DNA of 64,000 bases. Source: Pontederia crassipes. Its lineage: Eukaryota; Streptophyta; Magnoliopsida; Commelinales; Pontederiaceae. Positions 33,670 to 46,149 of the stretch are shown in pieces. Positions within the stretch are counted from its first letter, which is position 1; the number at the start of each line of letters is the position of its first letter. Location: assembly GCA_030549335.1 (NCBI GenBank), contig CM060189.1, positions 54,740,953-54,804,952 on the forward strand, in the 5' to 3' direction. The notes under the pieces were generated by a model, which was given only the letters and a program-made list of their open reading frames with translations, was not told the DNA's origin and searched no databases. The translations under genes and the position numbers were made by a program.

Positions 33670-34893
33670 ACTACAATTCAATATTTGTACCTTAACTATA
33701 ATATATAGTTATGAAAATAAAGGGCACTTTTAAATTTAGCATCATACTTGCCGTCATCTTTGATACATTAGAGCACATCTGCATGTGTTTAAAAAAAGTT
33801 TATACATGTATATTTTTATAATTCTCTCTATCAAATAAAAATATTAAATATTGTTGTAACACCATGAAAATTCATCCCCAAATGTCAAGGACAATTAGGT
33901 CATTCAACTATATTAGCCCGTTCGCTAGCACATAATTATAATAAAAATATGATTTTCTACTATTGCAACAAAAACTTAAACCAAATAAATTAAACTCAAT
34001 AATCTTTCAAATATAGTAGAATAATTAATCAAAAGACTCCAAAATATAGCCATTATTAAAAACATCTTTTGAAAACATAGTCAAAAGACTCCAAAATATC
34101 ATGACTCTTTTATAGCCTAGGCCATTGTGCAATTTTTTTGTCATGAGCTGAACCGCCATCATCCATACTTTAGTTACATGCACGGATCTAGTGTGCAAGG
34201 TTTTCCATTTATAGTATTTAAAACTCATGCAGTGCAATGCCATGATCCTAAATAGGATACTACATGATTTGCATATTCGTTTTCATATAATAGAAAAATA
34301 GACATATGCATATCATGTACTTAACATATAATTTTACATGTCAATCAATAACAATAATTTATCATCATGCATATAATATGAAAGCATGGTAAGACATGTA
34401 AAATTAACCGTCATCATACTTTTAGTACGAGAACATTCATAACAATCACACAATTCCATAGGTACATTAATTATGATAGACACAAATAAATAATGTAAGA
34501 TCACAAGGCACCAAGAGGGAGTGTGAATAGGTGTTAAACCGAAAAATATCGATTCTATGAAAATCATCGCGAAAACTTAAAATCGACCAACACAAAAGCG
34601 ATCATATCACATATATATAATAAGGTACAAAGGAGAGAGAGAAAGACAAACACAAGGTACACAATGATTTGATTTATTGATGAGATTCGGCCACACCTAG
34701 GTCTATGACCCCACCCTGACTTCTCGACCTCGAGACCGTCGGATATTCTACTAAACACTCTTCCTTCGTTCCAAATAGAGCAAGCAAGAAATCCTTTACA
34801 ATACACCACATTTTCTCCGCTTCGAGAGGTAAGGCACACCTCTCATCATAGGAAGCTTATCTTTTACACAAGAACTCACACCAATTCTTTGAG
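33670..34893 (+). mobile_element. Third, truncated LTR copy with its 185-bp flank
   Basis: Positions 33670-33854 repeat 31569-31752, and 33855-34893 repeat the first ~1 kb of the LTR, beginning TGTAACACCATGAAAATTC. It also keeps TCAAGGACAATTAGGTCATT, which arm 2 lost by deletion but arm 1 retains. Homology stops after CACACCAATTCTTTGAG. This is a partial tandem duplication of flank plus LTR, about 2.1 kb in period, so arm 2 cannot be the direct parent of this copy. Confidence 0.75.
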
Positions 34894-35950
34894 CAAATAT
34901 TTCTCTTTCTTACAATATAAAATTCACAAGAGAAGAAAAGTGAAAGAAATAAAATATTTGCAACTTGAAACTCAAATGGACTTCTCAAATGTTCTTCCCA
35001 TTTTTCCTTAGAAGTCTTGATGATTCTTGCACCCTTGGGTTCTTTTTTATAGCCTTCTTAACTCCATTTAGCCAGTTGGGGCTGGTTTCCTAATTTTAGA
35101 GCTAAAATATGACTGTTATCGTGCATTCTGCGTCGTTCTGCCCCATCAATCAATCGATACACTTTTTTTTAAAAAATGATCGTTGGTGAATTCTGCACTG
35201 TCCAATCGACCGGTACATCGACGAACATAGTCTCAACATTCTGTTTGCTCAAATTGAACAATTTCTGCACTAGTCGATCGATCAATGTATCTAGCCGATC
35301 GACCAGTATTCCGATTGTTAGATCGACTGTCTTGCACTATTTTATGCATAACATTTTACACAATTATTCAAATGAAATAATTTTTTATTCTATGAAAAGC
35401 TAACAGAATTCTCTACATTTGATATTCATCGTTAATCCAAAATCTAATTAGATCATAATATTGATTCAAAATTTAGTATACAAAATTGTCCATTTCAAAT
35501 AAAATATTTTAGACATTTACTCTTTTATACATAACTTTTCATACCAATATCCAAATGAGATGATTTTTTATTCTATGAAAAGCTAACAACATTATCTATA
35601 ATTTTTATATTGCTCTCTTGATCCAATCTCATGATAGAATACTCAACTATTAAATGCAAATTCAGCACATAAAATAAATTTCAAATTTAAATTTTCGAGC
35701 TTTACTTAAATCCAAATGAGGTGATTCTTTATTCTCAACAAAGATAAAAGAATTATCTATAACTTTTATATTCACCCTTTAATGTAAATATCGTGGAAAC
35801 ATAAATAAATATTAATCGAAAGTTGAATGTATGCAGCAACTCATTTCTATTTAAATGTTTTTAGCATTTTAAATATAACTATAGTCTTTCGATGTTTGCA
35901 TCATCAAAACATAATTATATAAGGTATAAAAACTTTGCTCCAACAAATAA
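34894..35950. other. Probable LTR-retroelement-derived sequence, no gene
   Basis: It begins where the third LTR copy is cut (AGCAAATATTTCTCTTTC) and contains TTTTTTATAGCC (TATA-like, 35045) and several GATCGACCGGT or CGATCGACCAG motifs at 35200-35320. Motif clusters of that kind recur in plant LTRs. A TATTCTATGAAAAGCTAACA phrase occurs three times in variant form (about 35388, 35570 and 35735). There is no terminal repeat pair and no coding sequence. Confidence 0.35.
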
Positions 35951-38500
35951 CACAACTTATAATGAATTAACATTAATACGAATAATAACTTGATAACAAT
36001 CATAATGAATTGTCATTATTAAAAATAATAGTGGAGTAAATTTAAATGTTAATTAGTATTATATCATTTATTAATACTAACAATTTTTTTGTTGAAGTTA
36101 ACACATATATAACCACACTTACATCCATATTTATGCATCAATTGAAAAGAAAATATAGAGATGCTAAGTAGAAATGTCTCGTTAAGCTATATAGCATTAA
36201 ATTTATTTTCTAAATAAAAAATTATAAATAATGTTAGTTATGATAGACAACAATCGATAAATAATTCATATTCATGATTATATACATCATAACAATATTT
36301 TTAACTTTAGTTGACAATAATATATATTATATATTTCTATATATGTACATATATATATATTAGAATTATGTTTTAATTATACTCAAATTTTCACAATATC
36401 TAAATAATTATTGAGTTGTTGAAATAGTCAAAATTAGATAAATATTTTGCATAATTTGAAAGTTTTGATATGGTACATAATATATGATGTAAAATATTAA
36501 AATAAATAATAAAATATTAAAAACTAGCTATTAAAAATATTAAAATAAAATTTGAAGTTTATTTTTTAAAATTTGCAACATTAAAAAGGAGAGTAAAAAT
36601 ATAACAGAGGAAGGATTTGCAACTTATCGATCTTTAATCAATAAATTCCCATAACTTTGACAAAAATATGTAGTTAATGCTAAATAAAAATATCTAAACA
36701 AATTTTAATATTTATTTATATTAAAATCAAATGTAGTATTAACATATCATATCTAATCATATTAGAAGGAAGAAGGCACACACGCGCATATATATATATA
36801 TATAATTCTAATCATATATATATATAATTCTAATATCATATATAAAACAAGAAAGTATCAAGTGTGAAATTTTCATGAATCCATATATTATTTGAATTAT
36901 TTTTAATAAAAAATTATATTATATTAATTATGAAATATAACAATAATTGCAGTTGTGTTTTAGACAAAAAACATTTCATTAAGAAAAAAAATAACAAATA
37001 TGGGGTTTGAATCATACTAGAATTGACAAATTCTTTTAGAAGAGGAGAAATGATGATGCCCTAGGAGAAATCGCAGAACTTTTAGAAGAAAAGGAAGACG
37101 ATGCCGGTGAATCAGGGAGAATAGGAGAGAACACAATAGAAGGGAGATTTTACTTAGCGAATGGGAGAACTTACCAGCGAATCAGGGAGACAATTGCCGG
37201 CGTGAATCAGAAGGAGAAGGGAAAAAAGAACGACTGCGTGGTGCGTATGAGAGGAAAATGGTGCGTGGACCGGGTTCAAGACGTATTTTTACATCCATCG
37301 CCGACTTCAAATCCGACGGCTGCGTGGAATGCGTTGTATGAGCACCACCATTATATATCCATATATAAAATAAATTATATTAGTGTTAGATATCATAACA
37401 AAATTTGTTCGTATAGCTATCCAATATATACTATAATATTCTCAAATTTTGTTATCAAATAATTATTACTTTACTATAATATCATCATGATATTTTAGTA
37501 GTTATGAAAATTCATAATTTTTTATTTATATTAGATTTAATATTTGTAACTATAAATAGAGGACAATTTCAAATTTAATAGCATATTTGAGACTCTCTTT
37601 GATATAGAATAACATGTATAGATATTTAAGTATATGCTTGTATGTGATAAAAAAAATATTATACATATATATGTATATATTTTTATATTTCTTTATATCA
37701 AATAAAAATATTGAACCTTGTAACATATGTATAAGAAAATATTGAAATGATAATATTTAATAAAAATCATGAATATTATAACTATAATATTTTAATAAAG
37801 TAATATTAATATTTTATAATTTAATGTTAACTTTTGTTGAAGTGAACACATATATAATTCACTTATATTTATATTTCTATATCTAAAGAAAAAAGAAATG
37901 TATAAGATGACAAGTAGTGTTCTCTAACTAACCTATCTTTCATTAAATAAACTTAAAATAAAACTTTATAAAGAATTTGGTTATGATAGATAACAATAAA
38001 TAAAATAATTTATATTAATGTAAACATCATAACAATATTTTAACTATGATTAACAATATTATATATTACATACTTCTATACACGTGTATGTATATATATA
38101 TATATATACATATATGTACTTGCATAAAAGTAGAGATTCAAAAGTGTCACATGTCGAATTCTCGTAAATCCATACACTATTCAAATTATCTTTTAACAAG
38201 AAAATAATTTATATTAATTATAATATATAAAATAAATTATATTAATATTACATATCATGACAATATTTGTTGGCATATATATCTTCAAAAGCTTGCTATC
38301 AAATAATTATTTCTTTACTATAATATCATCATAATATTTAAAAATTAGTTATGAAATGTGTAATTTATTTATTTATTTATTTTTACAATTAATATTTATA
38401 GCTATAAATATAGGAAACTTTCAAATTTAGTAACATACTCAATGTCTCGTTAATACAGAATATACGGATATATCTATGCAACTACAAATATCTCAAGACA
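35951..38500. repeat. AT-rich dispersed repeats
   Basis: This AT-rich noncoding stretch has (TA)n runs at about 36788-36830 and 38090-38110. Blocks near 36290-36440, 37370-37730 and 38030-38470 are diverged copies of one another and of the flank at 31360-31750 (shared TATCATCAT, ATAATTATT and AAATTCATAAT contexts), giving an irregular period of roughly 0.85 kb. It may be a decayed cluster of Helitron-like elements. No gene is seen apart from the island described separately. Confidence 0.5.
37030..37345. other. Purine/GC-richer island in the AT-rich tract
   Basis: It contains repeated GAATCAGGGAGA (37100 and 37177), CGATGCCGGTGAATCAGG and CGACTGCGTGG, then AAATCCGACGGCTGCGTGG. Read on the minus strand, a CCGTCGGATTTG element is followed downstream by CTCTCCTATTCTCCC, similar to a plant promoter and 5' leader. 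No domain is recognisable in the 86-codon frame at 37202-37462. It may be a captured gene 5' end. Confidence 0.3.
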
Positions 38501-38830
38501 AAATAAATGATATTTTTTAGATATAACTAATAATAAGTAATATATAAAACCATATATTTTATTAAAATATATATAATCTTAGTGTAAGAATAAATCAATT
38601 GTTATCCAAATAAAAATTTAACCTAAGGACATAAAACTAAATAAATAATTTTCATATAAACAATTAAAAGTACATTATTTGTAACTATTATCTAAAACTT
38701 TGTTACAAGTATGTTTAAATTATTAATCTACTTTATTGATTAAAAGCATTAATAAATGGTTATAAATATGAAAATAGACATATTTAAATTTGATATACAA
38801 CAACAACAACAACAACAAAGCCTTATCCCA

Positions 38831-40621
38831 CTAGGTGGGGTCGGCTACATGGATCATACGACGCCATTCCGCTCTATTAGTAACCAAACCTTTCGGTATA
38901 TTATTCACCAATAGGTCTTGCTCTATTAGTTCGCCAAGTGTCCGCCTTGGCCTCCCTCTCCCTCTTTTAATCGGACTCCAGATTATTTGATCTACTCTTC
39001 TTACTGACGCATCTAATGGTCTTCTCTGAACATGACCAAACCATCTCAAACGACTCTCTACCATTTTCTCACTAATAGGAGCCACTCCGACTCGTTCACG
39101 TATATGGTCATTCCTAATCTTATCTAATCTTGTATGACCACACATCCATCTCAACATCCTCATTTCGGCTACCCCCACTTTACGTTCATGTTGTCCCTTC
39201 ATAGCCCAACATTCACTACCATATAACACTGCTGGCCTTATAGCAGTACGATAGAATTTTTCTTTAATTTTATTGGGTACTTTTCTATCACAAAGAACTC
39301 CAGTGGCTTTCCTCCACTTACACCAACCAGCTTGAATTCTATGATTAACATCGTCATCAATCTCACCATCTTGTCTTACAATTGATCCTAAATATTTAAA
39401 CTTTGTCACTTGAGGAATTATATCCTCCCCTAGCCTAACTTTCAAATCGTCTCTAAGTTGTTTATTTGTGAAATTACTATGCATATATTCTGTTTTATTC
39501 CTACTTAAACGAAAACCCTTTGACTCCAACGTATTTCTCCATATTTCCAATTTTGTATTAATCTCTTCTCTTGAATCCGCTAAAAGTACTATATCATCCG
39601 CAAATAGCATGCACTTAGGTACCTCCTCTGTGATACTCTCGGTTATAGCATCGATAACTAAGTTAAATAGATACGGGCTTAAAGTTGATCCTTGATGTAG
39701 GTCAATTCCTATAGGAAATTCATTTGTCTCACCTCCGGGTGTCCTAACCCTAGTCAATGTCCCATCGTACATATCTTGTATTACCTTAATGTAGGCAACA
39801 CTCACACTCTTCTTTTGCAAGGCTTTTCAAAGTACATCCATTGGTACCCGATCATATGCCTTCTCTAAGTCAATGAAAGCCATATGTAAGTCTCTTCTTC
39901 TACTTCGATACTTCTCCATCATCCCCCTTAGTAAATAAATCGCCTCTGTAGTGGATCTTCCTGGCATGAACACAAATTGTCTCTCAGAAATACTAGTCTC
40001 CATTCTCAATCTATTCACTTATTCCCATAATTTTATTGTGTGACTCATAAGTTTAATCCCTCTATAATTTGCACAATTTTGAATATCCCTTTTATTTTTG
40101 TAAATAGGAACTAATGTACTTAATCTCCAATCATCAGGCATCTTTTTCGACCGTAAAATCTCATTAAATAGTTTACATAATCACAACACACATTTTTCTC
40201 CTAAACATTTCCAAACTTTAATCGGTATACCATCCAGTCCAACGGCTTTACCATTCTCCATTTTCTTAAGAGCTTCGCTAACCTCCGAGACTCTAATTCT
40301 ACGATAAAATGACCTATTAAGCTCACATTCGCTAACTGTCAAGTCCTCCAAATCACAACGGGAACCTTCACATCCATCATTAAATAGCTTATAGAAATAC
40401 TCTTCCCATCTGTTCTTAATATCTCCTTCAGTAACTAAAACCTTGCCAACTTCATTTTTTATGCATCTTACTTGATCCAAATCTCTCGACTCCTTCTCTT
40501 TATTCCTTACAATCTTATAAATCATTTGTTCACCAGCCTTTGTCCCTAACTCCTTATAAAACCCATCATATGCTTTAGCACGAGCATCACTAACTGCATT
40601 CTTAGCCTCTCTTTTCGCCAA
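38831..40621 (-). pseudogene. RTE LINE reverse transcriptase and C-terminal domain
   Basis: The reverse transcriptase copies element RNA at the nicked target. The N-terminal part (40181-40621) has KKMENGKAVGLDGIPIKVWK. The next piece (39827-40018) has FMPGRSTTEAIYLLR and HMAFIDLEKAYDRVP, with the first catalytic aspartate. The last frame (38831-39820, 329 residues) has LHQGSTLSPYLFNLVIDAI and the catalytic FADD at residues 73-76, then the C-terminal domain ending MIHVADPT. Breaks between pieces are at about 40180 and 39824. The upstream connection runs at 40634-40843 (VRNKKNCFKAI). Confidence 0.88.
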
Positions 40622-40900
40622 ACGATACTTTTCTCAATTGTCAGAACTATTGTCTAAGTGTATCGCCTTGAAACAATTCTTCTTATTACGCACCTTTTCT
40701 TGGACCTCCTCATTCCACCACCAAGTCTCCTTATCTCGTGGTCCAAAACCTTTTGATTCTCCTAAAATGGCTTTAGCAACTATTTCAACCTTTTTTGCCA
40801 CATTCTCCCACATGATACTAGCATCTCCTTCTAACTCCCACACACTTTCCTCTAATAACTTACTTCTAAAAGTCTCTCGCTTCTCCCCCTTTAACTGCCA

Positions 40901-41655
40901 TCACTTGATCTTTCGATCAAAAACTATTCGAGATTTTAATTTTATACGTTTCATTTGCATATCAAGAACTAACAATCTATGTTGTGTAGTCACTCCATGC
41001 CCAGAAATTATTTTGCAATTAGTACGTCTTTTATCAGTATTTCTTGTCAAGAAAAAATCGATTTGAGACCTATGAGTTCCACTTTTGTATGTGATTAAAT
41101 GTTCCTCTCTCTTCCAAAAATAAGTGTTGATAATCTTAAGGTCGTATGCTAAAAAAAAATCAATAATAGTTTGTCCTTCCTCATTCAACTCCCCAAAACC
41201 AAAACTACCATGACCCTTGCATGTGGTCCTGCCTCTTTACCAACATGTCCATTAAGGTCTCCCTCAATATAAACTTTCTCGATTGTTGGTATACTTTCAA
41301 TCAAACCCTTCATATCTGCCCAAAACTTCTTCTTGAGATGTGATTCTGCTCCTACTTGGGATGCATATGCACTAATAATGTTCATAGTCTCCTTTCCAAT
41401 AATTACTTTCACGGATATGATTTGATCATCAATCCTTTTAACTTTCACAACATTCTTCCTCCATTCTGCATCCGCGATAATACCAACACCATTCCTTCCA
41501 TTTACCTTACCTGTGTACCAAAATTTGGAACCATTTAACCTAATCTCTTTACTTCCCTCTCCTACCCATCTAGTTTCTTGCAAGCATAAGATACTAATCT
41601 TACGCTAGTCCATTACTTGTGCCACCTCGAGGCGCTTCCCATTCAACGTCCCAAT
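40901..41655 (-). pseudogene. RTE LINE apurinic-like endonuclease domain
   Basis: The endonuclease nicks target DNA to prime reverse transcription. Motifs in order: QETRWVGEGSKEI (catalytic E), WYTGKVNGRNGVGII, NIISAYASQVG, IEGDLNGHVG (catalytic D and N), LAYDLKIINTYF, ITYKSGTHRSQIDFFL (S-x-I-D) and VTTQHRLLVLD (catalytic H). A TAG lies before the RKISILCLQETRW region, and there is a frameshift near 41186 after GHVGKEAG. All core residues are still visible. Confidence 0.85.
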
Positions 41656-44555
41656 GTTCCAAAAATATATTTAAATTTGATATATTTACTTATATTATTT
41701 TCTAGGAAGGGTTAAAAAGAAAAGTCAATAACATATAAATTTTTGTTTTAAAAAATATAATTATATGATAAGTTTTATTTTGTATCATCCCAGCGGGGGA
41801 TGCACGGGATACATACTAGTAATAGTAATAATAAGTAACTACTACTCTTCTATTATCCAAAATTAAATCTAACATTTATATTGTCGTATGATAATCCTTT
41901 CGAGAAGCTTGTATGCTAAAATTGTATTGTGAAACAATTATGTTACTAAGTAATTTGTTTTATTAAATGTTAGCTTATATATTTATAATTAATATACATT
42001 TTCATATGCATACCTTAATTTTCTAAAAAAACTTGTCATATGTGTAACTCGTAATGGGTACGTGTAATTCACCTGTATGTATACAACATACATGAAGACT
42101 TCTAGCCAAAGCATGAGTCATTACAAGCGACAAATAATCCTATGATTCATGACAATCCATTTTATTATTACAAATATTATTATATTTAAAATAAAAAAAG
42201 ATAGAGGAGGTGGTCATAGGCCGTGCAACCTCAGGTGAGGGTGGTGCTGCTCCCCACCTGTTAACTTATATATATATATATATATATATGTGTAAACACA
42301 CTTATATATACTTATTTTTTAAAAGAAAATTATCATACCTAATAATCACAATGTGTAAATGTACTCCATCCGCACCTATGCAACATATATGAACACCTCC
42401 ACATATCGTGCGAGTCACTACAAACGATAAAATGATCCCATGATACATACCCATTTTATTACTACAAATATTATACTGTTTAAATTTTTTTAAAAAAAGC
42501 TTAAAGGGAGTGACTGCAGCCCCTTGCCACCTCATGCGAGGGTGGTGCTGCTCTCCCACCCATCCAAAGAAGGAAAGGGCAAAAAAGATGGGTGACAGTC
42601 CAAGGGGTGAGGGACGGAAATTAAATAGAAAATAATCAAGTGAAGTTTTCATTCTTCAAAGAAGAATTTTAAATAGAAAAATATTCACTAAGAAATAAAA
42701 CAAGGAGAAATATTTATGCATAACGCTAATGGATAAGAGAAAGGAAAATGAAAACCAGCGTCATTAACCAGCAAACACTACCCCCCCAACGGTATCCTAT
42801 CAATATTTATGTTCTCTATTTACAAGAAAAAGTTATGATCATGAAGGAGAAAATAACATATTTCTCCATGTCATTTATATATGATATAAAAGGCATGATC
42901 GTAAAACGAAGATGGAAAATTTTTATGCATCACACGTATTCATGCATTTACCTCCTCTCTCTTGCCTTCACAATCGCTAGAAAATAACACAAAAGGAGAA
43001 ATTTTTATGCTTAGCGCTAAAGTTTAATATTGATGTGAGATGATCATTCTGAGAAGCGTGCTAAAATTATTTCATGAAATGTTAATTTATTAATATATTT
43101 ATAATTAATATATATTTTCATATCCGTATCTTACTTTTAAAAAAAATATCATACCTCGTACTTGTAGCACCGGTACCTACGCAACATATATGAACACTTC
43201 TAGGCTTCACAAATCAATGCAAGCGAAAAATGATTCTGTTATGCATGTCAACCAATTTTGTTACTACAAATATAATTCTCTTTAGAATTAAAAAAAAAGA
43301 TAAAAGGAAGTGACTTCACCCCATGCAACTTCTCCTCACCCATCCATCCAAAGAAGGTAAAGGCAAAAAGGTTGGTCACCATCATAAGTGTAAAGAATAA
43401 AAACTAAATAGAAAATAACCAAGTGAAGTATCGAAGAACATTAAATAGAAAAATATTCACTAGAAAGTAACACAAAACAAGGTGAAATTTTTATGCTTAG
43501 CACTAATGAATAAGGAAAAGAAGAAAATAAAGCCAACATCATTAACCAGCAATAACTAAGATATCCCATCCAACCTATCTATATTTATGCTCTACTTAAA
43601 AAGAAATCAACTTATGAAATGTTAACTTATTGCATATATTTATAATTAATATATATTTCCATATCCGTACTTTATTTTTTTTAGAAAAATAGTTGTAGTG
43701 GATACCTATATTACACCCGTACCTATATGAACACTTCCAAGCATCGCACAGGTCATTGCAAGCTACAAATGATCCCATAATCATGGCGACCCATTTTATT
43801 ACTACAAATATTACTCTGTTTAATTTTTTAAAAAAAGCTAAAGGAGGTGGCCGCAACCCCTCGGATACCTCAGATGTGGATGGCGATTCTCCCCACCCAC
43901 CCAAAAAAGGCATGGGCAAAATGGTGGGTGGCCGCCAGAGGGTGAGAGATAAAAATTAAACAAAAAATAACCAAGTGAAGTTTCATTGATCAAAGAAGAA
44001 CATTGACTAAGATGGTTTGTCCATCCAAAGGCATCCTATCTGTATCTATATTTATGCTTTCCATTTACAAAGAAAAGTTATGATCGTGAAGGAGAATCTA
44101 CAGATATATTGTGATCCTTCCTATTGATACAAAACTTTCAAATCAATTTAAAACATTGGAATACAAGGCTTCTTTCATAACAAGAGCATGTAACAAGATG
44201 GAGGAGAATAAAAGACACACCACCATGCACAAGAGATCAACAACACATTTCTCCATGTCATTATATATGATATCGAAGACATGATAGAAAAACGAAGACA
44301 AAAAGTTCACAAACGAAATGCAAAACTTAAGGACAGATATCACATGTATTCATAAATTTACCTCCTCGCTCTTGCCTTGATAATCGCTAGAAAAGAACAC
44401 AAAAGGAGAAATTTTTATGCTTAGCGTTAAGGTTTGGTATTGATGTGTAATGATCCTTTTGAGAAGCTTGTATGCTAAAATTGTGTTGTGAAACAATTAT
44501 GATATTGATTATAATTTGATTTATGAAATGTTAAAACTTATTAAAATATACATAG

Positions 44556-44724
44556 GGGTTGGGGATTGTGTGGACCCAAATGAGATCCACACAAATGGAC
44601 TACCACTAATGTATAGATAAGATATAAAATCATTATAAATTTATTTTAAAAAATGTTTATCAAGAATCACATTCAATGGTAGGTCCACACATGTGGACCC
44701 ATTTGTGTGGATCCACATATTCCC
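44556..44724. mobile_element. Tourist/Harbinger-like MITE, copy B
   Basis: This is the orthologue of the MITE at 8663-8831 and has the same length. The right target duplication TAA (44725-44727) is intact, while the left one has mutated to TAG (44553-44555). It was therefore present before the large duplication. Confidence 0.7.
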
Positions 44725-45416
44725 TAAATCCATATATATATATTAATTAATATAATTTTCATATTCGTACCTTTTTAAAAAATGGTGGGTACCTATGCTA
44801 AACCTGTACCTACGCAACATACATGAACACTTCCAGGCATCACATGAGTCAATGCAAGAGAAAATGATCCCATGATACATGAAGACCAATTTTATTAGTA
44901 CAAATATTATTCTATTTAATTTAAAAAAAAAGATAAAGGGAGTGGCCGCAGCTCCATGTCCCATACAACCGTAGGTGAGGGTGATGCTGCTCCTGGCCCA
45001 TCCATCGAAGGGAAGAGTAAAAAGGTTGTTGGGGGTCGTCGAAGGTGTAAAGGACGAAATTAAATAGAAAATAATCAAGTGATTTCATTGATCAAAGAAG
45101 AACATTAAATAGAAAAATATTCACTAGAAAGTAACACAAAACAAGGAGAAACATATACACTTAGCGCTAGTGGATACGGGAAAGAAAAAAATAAAGTCAT
45201 CATCATTAACCAACAATTAAGATGGTTTACTCATCCAACTAATATCCTATCTATATTTATGCTCTCCCGAAAAAGAAATCAACTTATGAACCGATAACTT
45301 ATTATCTATATTTATAAATAGTTTATTTCTGTATCCGTACTTTTTTTTTTAAAAAAAATTATCTGTACTTTATTGCACTCGTACCTACGCAACATATATG
45401 AACACTTCCAAGCGGG

Positions 45417-45940
45417 TGCATGAATCATGCCTTGGGGGTAAATATAGGTAACTTTGACTTGGTAGGACACGTTTTAATAAAACCATATGGGCCGAGGCTC
45501 AAAACGGATAATATCTTACACAAGTGCAAGGATGTTACATATATATATATATGTATATGAAGCATGCCTTGAATTAGTTCCACACATATAAATCACGAAA
45601 GATATGCTATGTATATATGAGAATATGTCCTTATTCAGGTGAGACATGTTTTGAGAATACCGTTAAAGCAAAGGTCCATAACAAAAAATATCATGATCAA
45701 GAATGTTGCATATGATATCAGAGTCACTCCGTGTGAACCTTTATGCATTGTGGGATGCGATAACTCAACGAAAACGTTGATTCCCCTAAGGGAGGAAGGA
45801 TGTATGAGACATGCCTTGAATTAATCTCACATATATAAGTCACGAGAGATATACTGAGCATATATGAAAACATGTTGTTCAGATGATGTTTTTTGAGAAA
45901 ATCATGATACATGTTACATTCATTGATCTGGAATGTTACA
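45417..45940 (+). mobile_element. TRIM with three LTR-like units, copy B
   Basis: This is the orthologue of 9513-10040. Units lie at 45417-45539, 45552-45710 and 45801-45940; the second now ends GTTGCA instead of GTTACA. The primer site is TGATATCAGAGTC, with one further change, and the purine tract is AAGGGAGGAAGGA. The (AT)n spacer between units one and two is shorter than in copy A. Confidence 0.65.
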
Positions 45941-46149
45941 TATGGCATCACACGGGTCTCTGCTTACATGGGGACCAATTTTATTACTAAAAGTATTATT
46001 TTGTTTATTTTTTTTAAAAGGATAAGGATACCTTAAATGAGAGTGGTGATGCTCCCCACCCACCCACCCAAAGACGGCAAGGGCAAAATGTTGGGTGGTT
46101 GTCCGAGGGTGAGGGATAAAAATTAAATGGAAAATAATCAAGTGAAATT

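Larger units (their letters stand above)
38798..41666 (-). mobile_element. RTE-type LINE, nearly complete
   Basis: The 2.87-kb element is flanked by the 18-bp duplication atatttaaatttgatata (38780-38797 and 41667-41684), with the empty site at 5930-5947. The 3' end is a (TTG)n tail (seen as CAA at 38798). Coding order on the minus strand is endonuclease, reverse transcriptase and C-terminal domain. The 5' end at 41666 starts inside the endonuclease (WNIGTLNGKRLEV), so the N-terminus is clipped. About five frameshifts or stops break the single long frame expected for this family. It is almost identical to the fragment at 17655-18371. Confidence 0.94.
41685..46149. repeat. Long-period noncoding repeats of copy B
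   Basis: This is the orthologue of 5948-10239 with the same modules in the same order. It includes the Helitron-like 3' end (hairpin 41786-41802, CTAG 41816-41819). An extra (TA)n stretch at 42268-42290 and about 100 bp around 42190-42260, with AGGTGAGGGTGGTGCTGC, are absent from copy A near 6370-6410. No gene is seen. Confidence 0.6.

Noticed and set aside
37202..37462. 86-residue frame in the GC island
   Set aside because: Runs from GC island into AT-rich repeat with no domain and no upstream signals.
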